From assembly GCA_008921705.1 (NCBI GenBank), contig VFFE01008908.1, positions 2,037,657 to 2,101,656 on the forward strand: DNA of 64,000 nt, written 5' to 3'. The position numbers and the translations under genes were made by a program. Origin of the DNA: Burhinus oedicnemus. Taxonomy: Eukaryota; Chordata; Aves; Charadriiformes; Burhinidae. Below the pieces are notes generated by a model. That model did not search any database. It saw nothing but the letters and a program-made list of their open reading frames with translations, and had not been told where the DNA came from. Each line of letters begins with the position of its first letter. The stretch's first letter is position 1. This document shows positions 1 through 14,000 of this stretch, one piece after another.

Positions 1-3000
1 CATGTAGGTAAACGCATCCTGGAGGGCTTTTGGGATGTCCACATGAGATGACGGAGGTGCATCCTTGTTCTCTGCCCTGGGTCCAAGGTGGTCAGCCTGA
101 TTGAGTCAACATCTACTGATGCAGGCACGCCAACACAGCCTGTTACACAGCTGTGGAGCTCAGTGGAGAGCCTGCTAGCCAGACCTCTGAAGCAGGTGTG
201 GTAAACAGAGCACGCTCTGTACCACCTCCTTAACTGGCTAGGAATTAAGGAAGTTAACAGATTAAACGCTTAAAAATAACTTTCACTGTAAGTCTTTTAA
301 GCCCCCAACCATTTAGGAACAAAGGGAATAGTGACCCATGGCAGTCAGCTGTGTGTTAGCAACAGTCAGAGCTGTTTGAGATGCTTTGGCCCCATGATCT
401 TGCTCTGAATAAGCACAGATAACAAGGAAGTCAGAATAGGGATTTTTGGAGCAAAAGAGTGTGAAACAGGATTAGCTGATTCACGGAGGATGCAATGACA
501 CTCTGCAGCCTGTTTACTGAGGAAAGCGAAATCAATAGGACTACTCTGCTGCCAAACTGAGCATAAAAGTCTCTTGAAGAAAATCAATCTTCTTTACAGG
601 CTCATTAATGTAAAGATCAATTCACATTAAACTGTAATTAAACAGAGAGGGCTAATAGGAGAAGGGTAAGTGATCTTCTATGCCACAGGCAAAATATATC
701 ATGTAAAATTTGAAAACTAAATACATGGAGAATTGGAAACTGGGAGTGGCTGGGAACATGCTAGGTCTGCTTGAAAGGACTGGTGAGCTCAGATGCCAAT
801 TGGGCAGGATGGTCCTCATGAAAAGGAGGGTACTCTGTAGTTTTCTATCTCGATGTCGGGGGTAAGACAGGTCAAAGACTGCAGTCAGTAATTTCTGCAT
901 CAGGAGTAGTGTTTCTATTTGAATTGCATGGTTTCTTGGGGAGCTTTTCCTCTGAAGCGTTGGAGATTTCACTATAATTCTGGTTAAATTAGTCACACTG
1001 TTAGTAATATGACTCTTGTTTCTTGTTTGATTTTAGCTTTAATTTTCATTCTATCTCATTAGACTTTGTACTGGATTAGAGTTAACTGGTCTTGGAGATC
1101 CCTAACATGGCAGAAGTGGGATCATAGTAATGATGCTCCTCCTGGAGCTGTTGCCTCATGCTTTCTTAGTGAAAGCTTGGGAAAGCAACCGTTACTTAGT
1201 GCTGTTTGCATAGCTTCACTGGTGTGGTCAAATGAGGTTTGCAGAGCCTCTTTCTAAAGACCCATGTGGTCCATTAGATTCTTTGAGCTGCTGTTTTGCT
1301 CTCACCCAAGACAAACATGTCTTGCTATGTTGGCTGAAACAATTCTAGCAGTCACTGTACTCTGGTGATCCCAGTATGATCTAGCAAATGCACCTTCATT
1401 TCTGCAAGCGTTTCCCAGGAGCTGAGGTGGTGGTGTTGAGATGCAATGCCAGTTTGTCTTTGCTTTTCAAGTTAAGATGGTGAAGACTCAGCTGAGTATC
1501 AGGAGGACTGAAGCTTCAGTTCCTGCCTGTGGCAGCCTCTCTGGGTGACTCCTGTTAGAGGAAAGAGCTCAAAACTGCTGCATCTGTGCTGTTTATAGAG
1601 CACAGCTCAAGCCTGAGCTGGTCTCTACATGAGGTGTGAGCTCACTTCATGTTCCTTGCTAGGTCAGAGTATAAACCTTTGTGTAGGCGGTCTTGATAGT
1701 TGGGAAGTTCGGGCTTAAATGAAGAATTGAGGTTTGAGCTAACATGATGGTATAGATGTAGCCTTGGAGGCCATTTGTGGCCTGGGATCCTGCTGTGCTA
1801 ATTGCTGTACAAACAAAACAACTGCCTTGACCCCCAAGAGACTTAGTCTGCAAGTCATCTTTGCTGGAGTTTAAAAAAGGATGATCTAACAATTAGAAAT
1901 AAGGAGAGTACTCTGTTAATTCCATCTGGATCACAGCAAGCAGTTTTGTACTCATAAGCACAAAATCTAGATGACTCAGATGCAGCCGTGTGCGGGGTCC
2001 GGTTGAAGTCAGCAGGCTCTGCCTGTGTGCAGGATGTGTCTTGGGCGGCTCAGAGAACCACACTGCCTGCCATGCTGCATAACGACTTGACGCAAAGAAA
2101 ACTTTCTCTGGTAAGTGAGGCAAAGTGGTATATGCAGGTGTAGATCCATCAGTGAGGGCAGATTCACCCCCTGCGCCTGCTTGCATCAGTTCTTATGTGC
2201 TGTAATCTCTACAGGGACCAGTTCTCCAGTGCTTACTCAGGCAGTTCCCCTCAGAGGCTGGAGAAAGAGCTGCTTTCTGAGGATTGGTCGACGGTACAGG
2301 CTACAGCTTCTATTTTTGAATGTGAATATATTGATGTGGAAAGGTGAATAGAAAAAATGCTGGCGGTTGGGCTGTTCAGTATGCAAGCAACGCACAGGCA
2401 TAAGATATTCTGAAACCCACCTCTCCTGTTTGTTTTGCTCAGAGTTCATAGTAAGGCTCTGGTGCGTAAAGTCTGCTAGGTTTTGAGGCCAAAGACTGCA
2501 AGAGCCTTTCCCAGTGGAGGAAATTCTCATTAATCATGTGCTCCCAAGCACCAGAAGAGATGCTGTTTTGACTTCTCTTTTGGGCTGTTGGAACTGTTCT
2601 AATCATGCGCTTGTCCTCTCCGAGCTTTCAGATATAATGTGAGCGCATGGAAATGGCAAAGGATCTGAGGCTATTCTAGGGAAATGAGTAATCGTTTCTT
2701 CTAGAAAAGCAACAGCAGTAAAGCCCATAGTCCTCAGACTCAACAAAAGAGCATCAGAAAGCAATCCGGGCATGTATAGAGCAGTGTAAAAATTGGCCAG
2801 AGGAAAAAAAATAGTGAAAGTTGGTGGCAGCTGGTTGACTACCAGTTACCCCTTGAGGCTATTTTATTCTCTATTTACTAGTGAGGATAACTGTTTTGTG
2901 CAGCTGTGACAGCTTCTTTCACGAGTAGAGAATTGTTTTGAGCTAGCCCAGCTCAAAACATCTGTGTTGTCTGCTCTGACATCTGTGTGCTGCTTAGCAG

Positions 3001-3934
3001 GCCGTGCTAGGTTGGTATTTGCTCTAAAAACAAAGGAGGACACAAGTGGTCTTGTGGCATGGGGCACAAGATGAGGAGTTGGAATACTGGAACAGTATCT
3101 TTTTTGTGTGTCCCCCACATACTCATTACACCCCAAGACCAAGTAAATTCTTGTTTGGGTAGGCCTGCTTCCTCTGAGCTGAAGAGCCAGTATTGCTGTA
3201 GGGCAGATGTAAGTCATGAATGTAAAGCATCTTCTGGTACGTTGTCCGAGGGCAGGTGCCTGTAATGTACAATGCACAAGATGGTTTCCAAGTTCTGTCC
3301 CTCTGCAGATCAAGCCGAGATTATTTGTTAGGGTCGTTTGTGACCATGATCTTTTGTTAAGGTCAATATGAAAAATAGCCTCATATTTGAGCCTTAGAAT
3401 AGCCCAAACTTGCTACTATTAATATCTGTGGTAGATTGACTGTCTCATTTAGTGGCATATGGCAAATACAGCACATGTCTACAAAAGCAATTCCTTTGTT
3501 AGTCTTCACAGGCTGAGCAGGTTTCAAACATAAGTAACTTGCTGAGTTGAAAGTTTTTTTTAGCATATTGGAGTTTCCTGCCTAAAAACTGCTAGTAATG
3601 GCAATTTAGTTTGCTCAGGCGTGAGTAAAAGCAGAGTTGCAGCTGCAATACAGGCAAGTTAAATTATTTCTGGGTAGAATTCTCTACCCGTTTTTCTCTC
3701 TGAAAGCTTAGCTGATCCAGTTTTGTAACAAAACTGCACAAAATCAGGAGTCTATCAGTATGCGTTACTGTTTCTCTGCTTTCCTCCCTACTGAGATTGC
3801 CCAGTTAGTCCTAGTTATCAGTCGTGAGTTTATCCCGGTTGTTAGACCAGTGGTGCTTGCTCAGAGCATCAAATAGCTCCCTAGTGAGGAGTAAGAACAG
3901 GGGTGGGAGTAGAATTGGGATTTTTATTTTTCTT

Positions 3935-3949
3935 AAAAAAAAAAAAAAA
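3935..3949. repeat. A15 homopolymer
   Basis: A run of 15 A in intronic DNA, preceded by T-rich sequence. No element could be assigned to it. Confidence 0.9.
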
Positions 3950-6900
3950 GTATGGTGCCAATAAAGCACTTTCAAAATCTCTCCGTTTTGTTTACCTTCA
4001 AGTATCCTGGAAGGCTTGAGAACAGGCAGTGTCTTTTAGTTCCTCTGCATATAACAAGGCTAAAACTGTTTCAGCAGAGGTGTTAAAAAATTAATCCTGC
4101 CCATGTGGTTCAAAGCCCAGTGAGAAAAACATCAGTTTTGCCATTTACCTTCTCTTCTGTACGATGCTTAGCACTTCCATCATTGCTTCCACTGGCACTG
4201 TTAGGAATAGTGTGTAATTCAGGGTAAAGAAACACTAGTGTAAACAGTGTTCACTAAAACGTGATCCTGCCTTGTCTAGGTTGGAAAAGATTAGGAAAAA
4301 AATCTCTAGAAAGCTCATTTTTAACTGAATAAAAGCTGACACTGTGCTGGGTTTTCTGTTATTTTTAACCTATGTTAAATTCCCTGATTAATTGCAGAGA
4401 TGAACAATAGAGATTATGTCAGAAGTTATGATCTTACTCCTGCAAAAACAGCCCTGTTCGGGGTATGCGGGAGGGAAGATCTGATTGCTGGTTAAGGTAG
4501 ATGAAAAAGTCATCAGTCATACCTTTAGATGAAGTGATCACTTAGGAGGCCACCCTCCCTTCCAAGTGTGTGCACAGCTCTTGCTTGTTAACAGGAATTC
4601 CATGTGAATATTGATTGGGAATAAGTGGTTGGGTGAGTACATGTTCTGCCCGTCAAACCATTTAATGTTCAATTGCACATCAGGGAAAATAGCAAAGGTA
4701 GCTGGAAAATGAAAGAGGAATGCAGGGGCATACGAGTGAAAAGACAACTGTTTTAGTGGTCGGATCTGAGCAGAGAAAAGTAAGGTGGGGGGAAGGGAAG
4801 AATTAAGAGTTGTCGGCAAAAGAAAGAATCTGTAAATGGTTTGTTGCTTTTAGACTTAAAATATTTTCTCCTGTCCAATCCATATACTGCAGATCACACA
4901 CTGTGTGGAAGCAGTTGCTGAACGGAGGGGCAATTAACATAAACAACCAGGGAAAGGGATTGGGCTTTCTGTAATTTTTCAGATGCCCTGGAAAAGGAAT
5001 GCCTTTTGGTGGTCTTATTGAAGACTTCCCCCCCCCGCCCCCGATTATGTTCTTGAGACAGCTGCTGTCTTTTTCAAAATAAGAGGAACTGAAGAAGTAA
5101 ACGGTCTTATTAAAGAAGCTTGAAGAACTTACTGGCAAAGTGGTGGTAAATGCTTACCACTGATTTAACAAGTTCTGTTCCAGGGAAGCTTGAACAGATA
5201 GTGTTTTATACCAGCCTGGCTTAGCACCTTCAGAGCCCAAATTTTCTGTCCCTTTTATTTTTTGACACCCTGTGCTGCAGTTCCCTGAAGCCATCCTTCC
5301 TACTTGGCATGCTTTATTAATAACAGGGTGCCTAGATTTGTTAAGAAGAGCAATTCTCTTTGCTGACTTGACCATTGCTTTTCCACATAGGAGCTATTCG
5401 TTTTTGCAGACTGAACCGTCTCAGCGAGCAGAGCTCACAGTGAAGTGTGCCCAGAGGCTATCCCTGTTCTGGTGACCTTGCTGACAAGACAGATAAGCCC
5501 TTTCAACAGAGCACAAGTGTGTGTCATGTTGGAACAGACTAACCAGCCAGCCTATCTACATCTCTAAAGTGTTAACAGGAGTTTGACTGGGCAGTCAAAA
5601 ATGTGTTTCTCCAACTGCTGCCTTCTTCAAGGGGCAAGTCTTAGCAACTTCTGCTGCAAGTTCCATGAGTGTTAGAGAGTTTGGTCTGGAGAGCAGACGT
5701 ATTTGTGTGTTGTCTTTTATTTACCTGCCTTAGCATCAGGGTCGCAGAGCTGTTGTGTAGTTAAATCCACCTGTTTTCATTGTGCTCCTGTCAAAAGGTG
5801 AGAAAAGCCCCTGTGTCACATGATGGCTTTCAGGCACAAGCAGTGCATGCTATCAAGAAGTCTGCTTGTGATTACAGTTTGGATTAATGTCCCAGCATCA
5901 CGAGCAGAGTCATTACATTTGGTTTGCACTTAAAATTGCTTCTCTGCTTGTGTATTTTCCCCTCCTCACTCCTGCGGGGAGACAAAAGCAAAACAAAGCC
6001 ACCCACAAAACACATGCACTCACTAGGCTGTGGTGGATCTTCTTCACTTTGATCATTTATTACACAAAGAGAAACTAAAATCAGCATCAGGATTTAAGGA
6101 TAAAAGTGCCTACATGCCTTGTGATCCTGGACCCTATTGGCTTTCAAATGAAAATGCTGCCCTTGTTGATTAGAAGCACAAAACTTGCCTGCAATGAAAA
6201 TGAAAAGAGGCTGCTGTCTCTGCTTGGGGCTGGGACAGGGTAGCTGCTCCAGCCTCTGCTCTGGGCTAGTTAAATTGACATCTGGGCTGGATCTGTTCCT
6301 CCTTGTCACAAACCTGACTATCTTTGAGGCCAGTGAAAAGGATGTGGGGGCTAGGCAACAGCCTTGACGTGGAGTGGCTCCTTGTGCTGGGTGCTGTGCA
6401 AGTGTGGGGCCATCGGGGGCAGGAACTCGTCGGAGCAGCAGACTAGTGGGAGTGAAGCTGGGCTCTTTCTTGGCTTCAAAGACTGGCTTATGCATTTAAT
6501 TTGTGATAGGAAATGTGTCTGGCTGGCATGTATCAGCAGCAGAAGAAAGCCCTTGAGGTAAAAGTGAAATGCTCCCCATGACGGAGCAAGAGAGTAGCAG
6601 ACCAAAGGCATAAGATGTAGAACATAGAAACACTGACCTGACTGTCATCTGCCAGCAACTGAATAACCCATTTCAAACACGGATGCAGCCCTTCCTTCAA
6701 AGATGTTCTGCTGAGCCCCACGACCCTGTTCAGACAGCTGGTGCAGAGCCATGTGGTTTCGTGCATTCTTGTATAAAAACTGCCATTTACCTTTTATGAC
6801 TCTCTTCCTTCTATTCCTATAGGACAATTCTGCTCCTTCTTAGCAGAGTGCAGTACTCCGCAGGGCCTCTCCTCTCCTTTTGGAGCCGTTCTCAGTGCTT

Positions 6901-8933
6901 GCTCTAGACTGAGATCAGGGAACATGAGATGATGGAGGGTGATGAGCAGTGGTTTGGACTGAGAGCTGGAGAAGAAGGGGATGAAAGACTAGCACAGCTC
7001 TGAGTGTTCACAAATGGGCTGTTTCAAAACCAGCATTGATTATGCTCAGTGACTTAGAGGTGCTCTCCCTCCCTTGTGCCAGAGAACTGGCCAAACTGCA
7101 GTACAAATTGGGCAGCCTGGTCCCAACCCTAGCAAGTGCATCATCCCATTGAGGGATGAACACAGTGACTCTGAAGATAATTGCTGAGATGTTTTGCGGT
7201 AGAGCTGCCCACAGGGAGGCAAGGTTGCGCTCTGGTATTGAGTTCATACAAGTTCAGGAAAGCTCCTTAAAGAGAGGCTGTGACAGACAATGAAAGATGC
7301 TTTACACAGCCTTTTTAATGGATCTGTGCCCTTCGTGAATACGTAATTTAAAAAGACTCTGTGGACTACAATCTTCATGAAACATCCAGTGTAACCAGAA
7401 GAGAGCAGTAACTGGTCCTCTTGGAACCACCCGGTTGCTGATGAGGGGACCATACCCATAACAGAGACTGTCTTGTCTCCAGGAATCTTAATGTGCTTTG
7501 ATGTCATAACAGGTTGTGCAATCTGCCAAGGAGATAAGACATCTTTAGAACAGAGACTAGCTGTTTTTTAGATTACTAGCTTCTAATCCTATCTGTCCCA
7601 CACATTTTACTCTGCTAATGGGATCGAATGCCAAAGGGTGAGGAAGCTGCATATCGCAAATAATGTGGAAGATCATATGGTGGCAAGTCAAAGTCTAGTG
7701 GGAGTAAATGCAGATCAAAGTGAAGGAGAGAGCTTTTAAAAATTACATCACATCAGTGGATCGAATACACAGCGTAAGGTCATCTAACAAGTCAGAACTC
7801 TTACATAAACATTGCTAGTGTAGAAATATCGTAAGAGAATACGTAGCTTACTGTATGTGGCATTTCTGGTTATGTTAGAAGAAAAGCTTTCCTTCATGCA
7901 GTTCATACTGAACTCAGCAAAAGCCCTTAATGTTCATCAAATCCAGGCCCTTGGTTATGTCCATCTGCCTTGAAAGCCAGCTCCTAAAGACTGTGCTTGA
8001 TCTCTGCCTAACATCTATATGGTTACCTCATGAAAGAGCTACAAGACCATGCCTGGCAGGAGGATAACATCTGCCCATGTTCAGGTACCCAGGGCCCAAG
8101 GATGCTCTGAGGCCCTGCTTGGCCTGCACCAGGGTCAACAGTTGCAGTCCATCAATGTGAAAGGAAGAGGAGTTTGGTCCTGTGGGTGGCCACAGAGTAG
8201 CCCTTAATAGATAGTGAAAACATAGCCCTTGAGTCACCCTGGTCTCACGTGAATAGTCCTCTTGACTGCAGTGGAACTATTTGCATGAGTAATAGTTTGC
8301 TTCTGGGAATAAGGAGCTCGTAACCCAGCCCTTGGAGTGTCGCTGACTTGACTTGCAGGTGGCTGCAGCTCCCAGGTCCAAAGGGATGGATGAGCAAATC
8401 CCATCTCCCAGACTGCTTTCTGATGCCAAATGTCCATGACCTGGAACAGAAATGCAGTCACTTCACCATGAAAGGTGGAATTTCTTTTTCTCCCCTTAAA
8501 AAATAAAAAAAAATTAAAAGCACTTTTTCTTGAACCTCCTGTGTCCCAGCCTGTGTATAGCTATGGGTAGTTTCCTTCATGCTTGTCCATCCTAGCCCAC
8601 CAAAACAAAGCAAGAATATAACCTGGTGAATGAAAGCCCTCTGAAATATATCGTTTTTGAAGCTGATGTACTGCAGATGGGGCAGTGTCTTTAGACTTTC
8701 TGCCATAATTTGGTATCGTTGGACTAGCTCCATCAGCTTGTTCTTGCTTTACACTTATATATGACAGTTTTAAATGAAAACAGTGTTGCATGGTCACAGG
8801 TTTTGTTTGCTGCATCTTAGAAAGGCTTTTTTCTGAAGGAGTACTAGGGAGAGGGAAGATGCTCACATTCAGATAAAGGCAGAACATGTAAACCTTTAAA
8901 GAAAAACGTAGGATACCTGCAAAAATTACACAA

Positions 8934-9023
8934 GGGTTTTTTGGCGTTTGTTTTTTGTTTGGTTGGGGGTTTTTTTGGTGTGTGTGTTTTTCGGTTTGGG
9001 TTTTTTCTTTTTTTTTTTTTTGG
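8934..9023. repeat. G/T-rich low-complexity tract
   Basis: About 90 bases made almost only of T and G, ending in a T14 run at 9008-9021. On the minus strand it reads as an A/C-rich tract. It creates the spurious lysine/proline/threonine-rich frames seen on the minus strand here. Confidence 0.85.
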
Positions 9024-10379
9024 TGGCTGATCCTAAAATGCAGTGGCTGCTTGGCCTGCCACTGCTCTGCTCTTGTGCGTGCAGCCAGCACCTGAACAAA
9101 CAGAGCTGTATCTGCGGCAGCCTGGGAATCCGCCAGGATTCCTCAGGGAAGGAGTGATTCAGAGCATCTGAGAAAAGTGGGGGCTGCCTCCATATATCCT
9201 TGCTTCCTGCCCGGACAATAACCCATGCAGCCTTATTCTGAAAGGACAGTGAGGCTGTTCCCATAAGCAAATATAGCATGTGTAGCATTGGATAAAGATG
9301 TACATTCTTGTAATGGTACAAAATCTTGAGCCTCGTGGATGATCCTGGCAAGGCTGACATGATCATGCAAAGTGTCAGACAGCTAGTGGGGCTTTCCCAG
9401 AGCTGTTGGGAAGCATGAGGGCTTATGCATTTGGGGCAGTTCAGTCTTTCAGGGAAGGTCTCGTGCATGGGGATGGTGTGCCACAGATTTCCAGCATGTC
9501 ACCTGCACCTTCACCTTCTGCTGCAGAGGTAGCTTCGCTACTCTAAAGCAGATCTTTAACAAGTTCCAGTACAGCAGAGGAGTCTTTCCAGAATAAAAGT
9601 CTTTAGCAGCAAAAAATTTTTTACTAGTAACATGTTAAAATCATGTAAGTTGTGCGTTGATAAACTGTATGAACTTTGAGTCAAAGCTGACGTCCAGGTC
9701 TCGATGATGTTCTCTTTCCTTCTTTCCGTACATTAATAAGAAGCACTTGGGACAGATTTTCAGTTATTGATTGTAGTAACATGACCAAAACAAACAAACA
9801 TTTATGTTGCTGCTGTTGTAAACACAAACACATCTTCCACATTATCAGTTCCCCTTCATCCTTGTCAGGAAAATTGCTCAGACATAACGTTCCACTCTGA
9901 AACCATGATTATTTTTTTTCTTTTTTTAATTTTTTCATGCGTGTGTAGTGAGTGATGGGCTAAAATCAGATGGCAGATCATCTAAGGTGAGAGCATGGGA
10001 ACCTATGTCTTGAATCTTCTCTCATGTTTCTAGGAGGATCAGTATTAAATCTCCATCTTCTCTGAATTGAAGAGGTGGAGGAGGAGGGCAGGTAATTCCA
10101 GGCATCGGTTAGTCACAGTGTATGTGATCCGTCTCCTGTTACGGTGCCTTTGATCTCACTCTCTGTCTCTGACACCAAACCTTGCCTGTCCTTCAGTAGC
10201 AAACCCCATAACTCTTTCTGGCTCTAGCATTTGGTTTCTTCAATACTTCCCCAGTATGGAAACATTAACCAAATCCTGAACTTTTTAATATCTCTGTGTC
10301 TAGTCTCGTGATCTCCCTCATATGCTAATTTTAAAAATGTGCTCGCATATTAATAGAGCCCTACACGAGGTGCGGAGCC

Positions 10380-11030
10380 TCTCTTTTGAAGCTTGCTTTT
10401 ATTTTTGATGCCTATAACAGGTGTTGGTTTAATAGGTTTGCTGTATTACGGCTTGATTTTTTTTTTTTTTCATGAGCCCAGCCAGCTCTGTAAGCTGACA
10501 CGACATGAAGGCCAAGCATGTGACTTCTCCCTGCCTTTAGCCTCACTTCACACCACAGGTTTGAGCTGCAGACTCCCAGCAGCCAAGGCAGCCTTAATTC
10601 AAGCTTTGTCTAAACCGGGAGGTTTTGTGCTGATTGTATTTAAATCAGTCCAACCAAAGCCCCCTTGTACATTCCCATCTGAGGGTCTGCTCGCTTTGAT
10701 TTTCCGCTGTCAGCTTTCTAATGGGCAGCTTCTGAGGGGAAGCGAACGTGGCTTGAACAACAAAGGAGTGTGTTTGTGCTGCTCTCTGCATCGATTTCAC
10801 ACAAGTAGTTTGAAGCCCCGGTCTAAATTAAACTGATTAGTGTTCTCCAAAGGACAGGCTTGCTGCAAAGGGGAAGGTGAATTCTTCTCCTATTAGGTCT
10901 GGTGGAAAATGTTTCACAGCCTGTTTATCAAATAAATATTCAGAAAGACGCTTCGAACGAGGAAACCCACCGGGATTAAAGTGTAACTTTACCTCTAAAA
11001 TACAAGCTGAGATTCCTGGAAACGCTGCAA
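10380..11030. promoter_or_regulatory. Candidate intronic enhancer (unproven)
   Basis: The texture differs from the flanks: unique, mixed composition and dense in motif-like words. Visible are CTTTGAT (TCF/LEF-like, 10,694-10,700), ACAAAGG (SOX/TCF-like, 10,760-10,766) and TGTTTATC (forkhead-like, 10,922-10,929). A 147-codon frame spans part of it, but the translation has no recognisable family and low coding character. The enhancer reading is inference only. Confidence 0.22.
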
Positions 11031-14000
11031 GCTTTTGACTTTGCGCCACCTGTTGTTTTCCAGCCCCCCCCCTTCGGCTCCCTCCCGACTTAGAGCAAAC
11101 CCAAACACGCTTTGGCTTCGCTGGAACATTTTCTTGTTTTTCTGTCTCGCAGCAGCCCGGAGGAGCACAGAGAGCGCGTTTGCTTCCTGACGTGGTCCTC
11201 ATGGGCTTGGTTCAGCAAAGAGCGGGCTGAGGTTAATCCAAATCTCCTGTAATCCTGCGGGATCTATTCAAGAGCGGTGCAAAGTGCAAGGGCTAAGAGG
11301 CTGCGGTACCTGGGGGTGTTGACCGGGGGTGCAGGCGGGTTAAGCGGCGGTGGCTGGAGGGTAGCTTTCCTCAGCTCTCCTCTCTTCATTTCCAGCTGTA
11401 GCTGGTGCTGACCTGAGGGCGAAGCAGTTGCTGAACAAGTGCCATATGTAAGCAGCTCGAAGTCTGAAAGTAATCCATTGCTGGCTTCGAGTTACCTTAG
11501 TTTGGCACTAAGATGTTACAGTGCAAGATCTGTGTTAGCTGCAAATGGGGTGTCTCTGGGAATGAGGTTGGGTATGAGCTGGGAAGTTCAGCTGTTTTAG
11601 CCAGATCCTCCCATATGCATGAGCAAACACAAATGGACTTGGATGGGCTCCTTAGTTCCTATGATTTCTTTTTCACTTGAGCTGCTTTCACTCCAAATTC
11701 TTAGTCCTCAGTGAAGGCAGTCCTGTGTCATCTTACTCCGGTGGTATGTTCCCATACAGATGGGTAAACCAGAGGTAGAGAGGGGTTAAGAAACTTGCCC
11801 AAAGCAGATGACTCAGTGCCAGGGCTGGGAATAGAAACTAAGAGACTTGGCTCTCGATCCAGGCTCTAATTGCTCAATCTCACATTGAAGCCCTGTCATC
11901 ATATACTCTTGAGGTAACACTGGCTGAAGTGAGACAGGGAAAGCTGTTTCCAGGCTGTGATACCTAAGGAGTAGGGAGAGAAAAAGACACCTGGAGGCAA
12001 ATTGGTTGTGGAAGCACCGATAATTTGTGCTTTAAAGCCTGGTTTCAGCAATTGGTACTAAAATCTGATCTGTCACCTTTGAAGCTAAGGAAGTGTAAAC
12101 TAAGGAGCTAGTTGGGAAAAATCCAGCCCTTTTCCAGTCACTGCTAAAGGGGAGAGGCAAAGTCATAACGTCACCGGTCTTTTTTTTTTTTTCTGTAAAA
12201 CACCCTGCGATGAGAACTGGGAACAAAGGCAGACAAGCTGAAAGAATCCAAGTAATAGCAGGAAGGGTTAAATCACATTTCAGCTCTTACTGAAAGAATG
12301 AAAAATAAAATGTAATCAAGCTAGTAAAAGGTTTGGATGATGTTGCATTCATATCACATGCTGTGTATAGGAAAAGTCAGCTGGGTTGGTTTTGTTTGAA
12401 GTGCAGTGCTTTGAGAGGGTGCAGGGCTTTGCAGCAAACTGTCTGACATTCCCCAGCTGGGACTGGCCGGGGATGGTGTTTGGAGCTGAGAGTTACATTT
12501 GGAGTCAGCCCATATTTGAAGGAGACAGAGAGAGGGAGAGAAAGGAGCCTGTTTTTTCCTGTGTGAAATAGTGCATCCATCTAATCTGCCAGCTGTAGCG
12601 CATGAAAAGCAAGAGGCAAATGGACAGAAGTCACCTGGAAACTGCAAACAAAATAGTCCTTTCCTGTCCTTTTCTTCCCTTCTTAAAGTCTGTCTTCTGG
12701 GACGGGCTGGGAGATCTGGCAGGCAAGCAGATTGGATATACGTTGAGCAACTAAAGCACAGAGATATTAATACTCAAAAGAAAAAAAAAACATTGGCTTC
12801 TGAAGAGCTCTTCATGTCCAGACTCACTCTGTGCTCTCACTCCCTTGCAGACTTAACTGCCCTGCGCAGGAACTGTCCGGTAATTTATAGATTCTTCACG
12901 TTCATTTGTACAAGCCTTCATTTCCTGTTAATTTACGGCCAGATTCATCTCAGCCATCACAGCCTAGATGAGATCAGAGTTGAACTCACAGCTCCTGCTC
13001 CAGGAGAGCTACAGAAAGCATGCCTGGGGTTTGCTTTCACTTACGTCTGTGTTGAGGTGCTTTCCTGAATCAGGGTCACACACACATTTAACGGACTCTC
13101 TTATTTTGAGGAGGAAGAAAGATTGAAATTTTTGAACTTGCTGATTCTAATAATCAAGTCCTTGCAAAAGAAACTAGTCCTTGGGGAAAAGAAATCCCTC
13201 TTGCCCATGTATTCAATTTATGGAGGTCACAAAATTCTGCATATAGTGAGTTTTCCTGTATTTTAGTCACACTGTTAGCGTAAATTCACTGAAGCTCTGT
13301 TCCACTATGTGCTGTGGATGTGAAAATTCAGTCTTTATTCCTAGCTGTAAATGAATATCAGTCACTTGGATAGTAGCCATATCATTGCCTTTTATACCGT
13401 TTGTGGTTGCAGAGACCTGTGTGCCTGTAACCCATGGCATAACCAGTTTGGTAACATAGGTTGATGACTTCCCTTTGATTTTCCTGGTGCCTTTTTGCAC
13501 CACATTAGCAGCGCACTGCTATAGTAGTGTAAAATTTGTCCTTAATGATTTGTGAGTCTGCATTGAATTAATTAAGTAGCGTTTAAACTCTTTAGTCAAA
13601 GTAGCATTTCTGCAAATGTTTCCCCAGTGTAAGGGCGACTCATGTGCTGGCTGTTTAAAGGGTGAGTCTCCAGAAAGCAAATTGTTCTGTGGCCGCAGTT
13701 TTTACCCTCTTCCTGTTACAGACACCAGCAAATGTGGTGGTGAAGCAATCTGGTTTTAATAACAGGGAGGGTAAAGGAGCAGATCACCATGCAGGGAGCA
13801 GGTCCCTTGCCATGTGCTATTGGTATTTTCTTCTGAGGGGAGAGTTTTTTTCTGAAAGGGGCTTGTCTGAACCCCTGGGAGAGCCTGAAACGGAGGTGAG
13901 GCTGGAGAAGAAGATGGGCTCCCAGACACCCATCAGCTTCAGTGCCTGGAAGGCTGTGGTCAGCTCACCCGTCAGTTTTTTGTTTCAAAGAGCGGATGCT

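Noticed and set aside
8926..9468. 180-codon minus-strand frame with a Lys/Pro/Thr-rich end
   Set aside because: Its tail is the translation of the G/T-rich low-complexity tract at 8934-9023; the rest is not recognisable.
10393..10836. 147-codon plus-strand frame
   Set aside because: No recognisable domain and no splice context. It overlaps a block that looks regulatory rather than coding.
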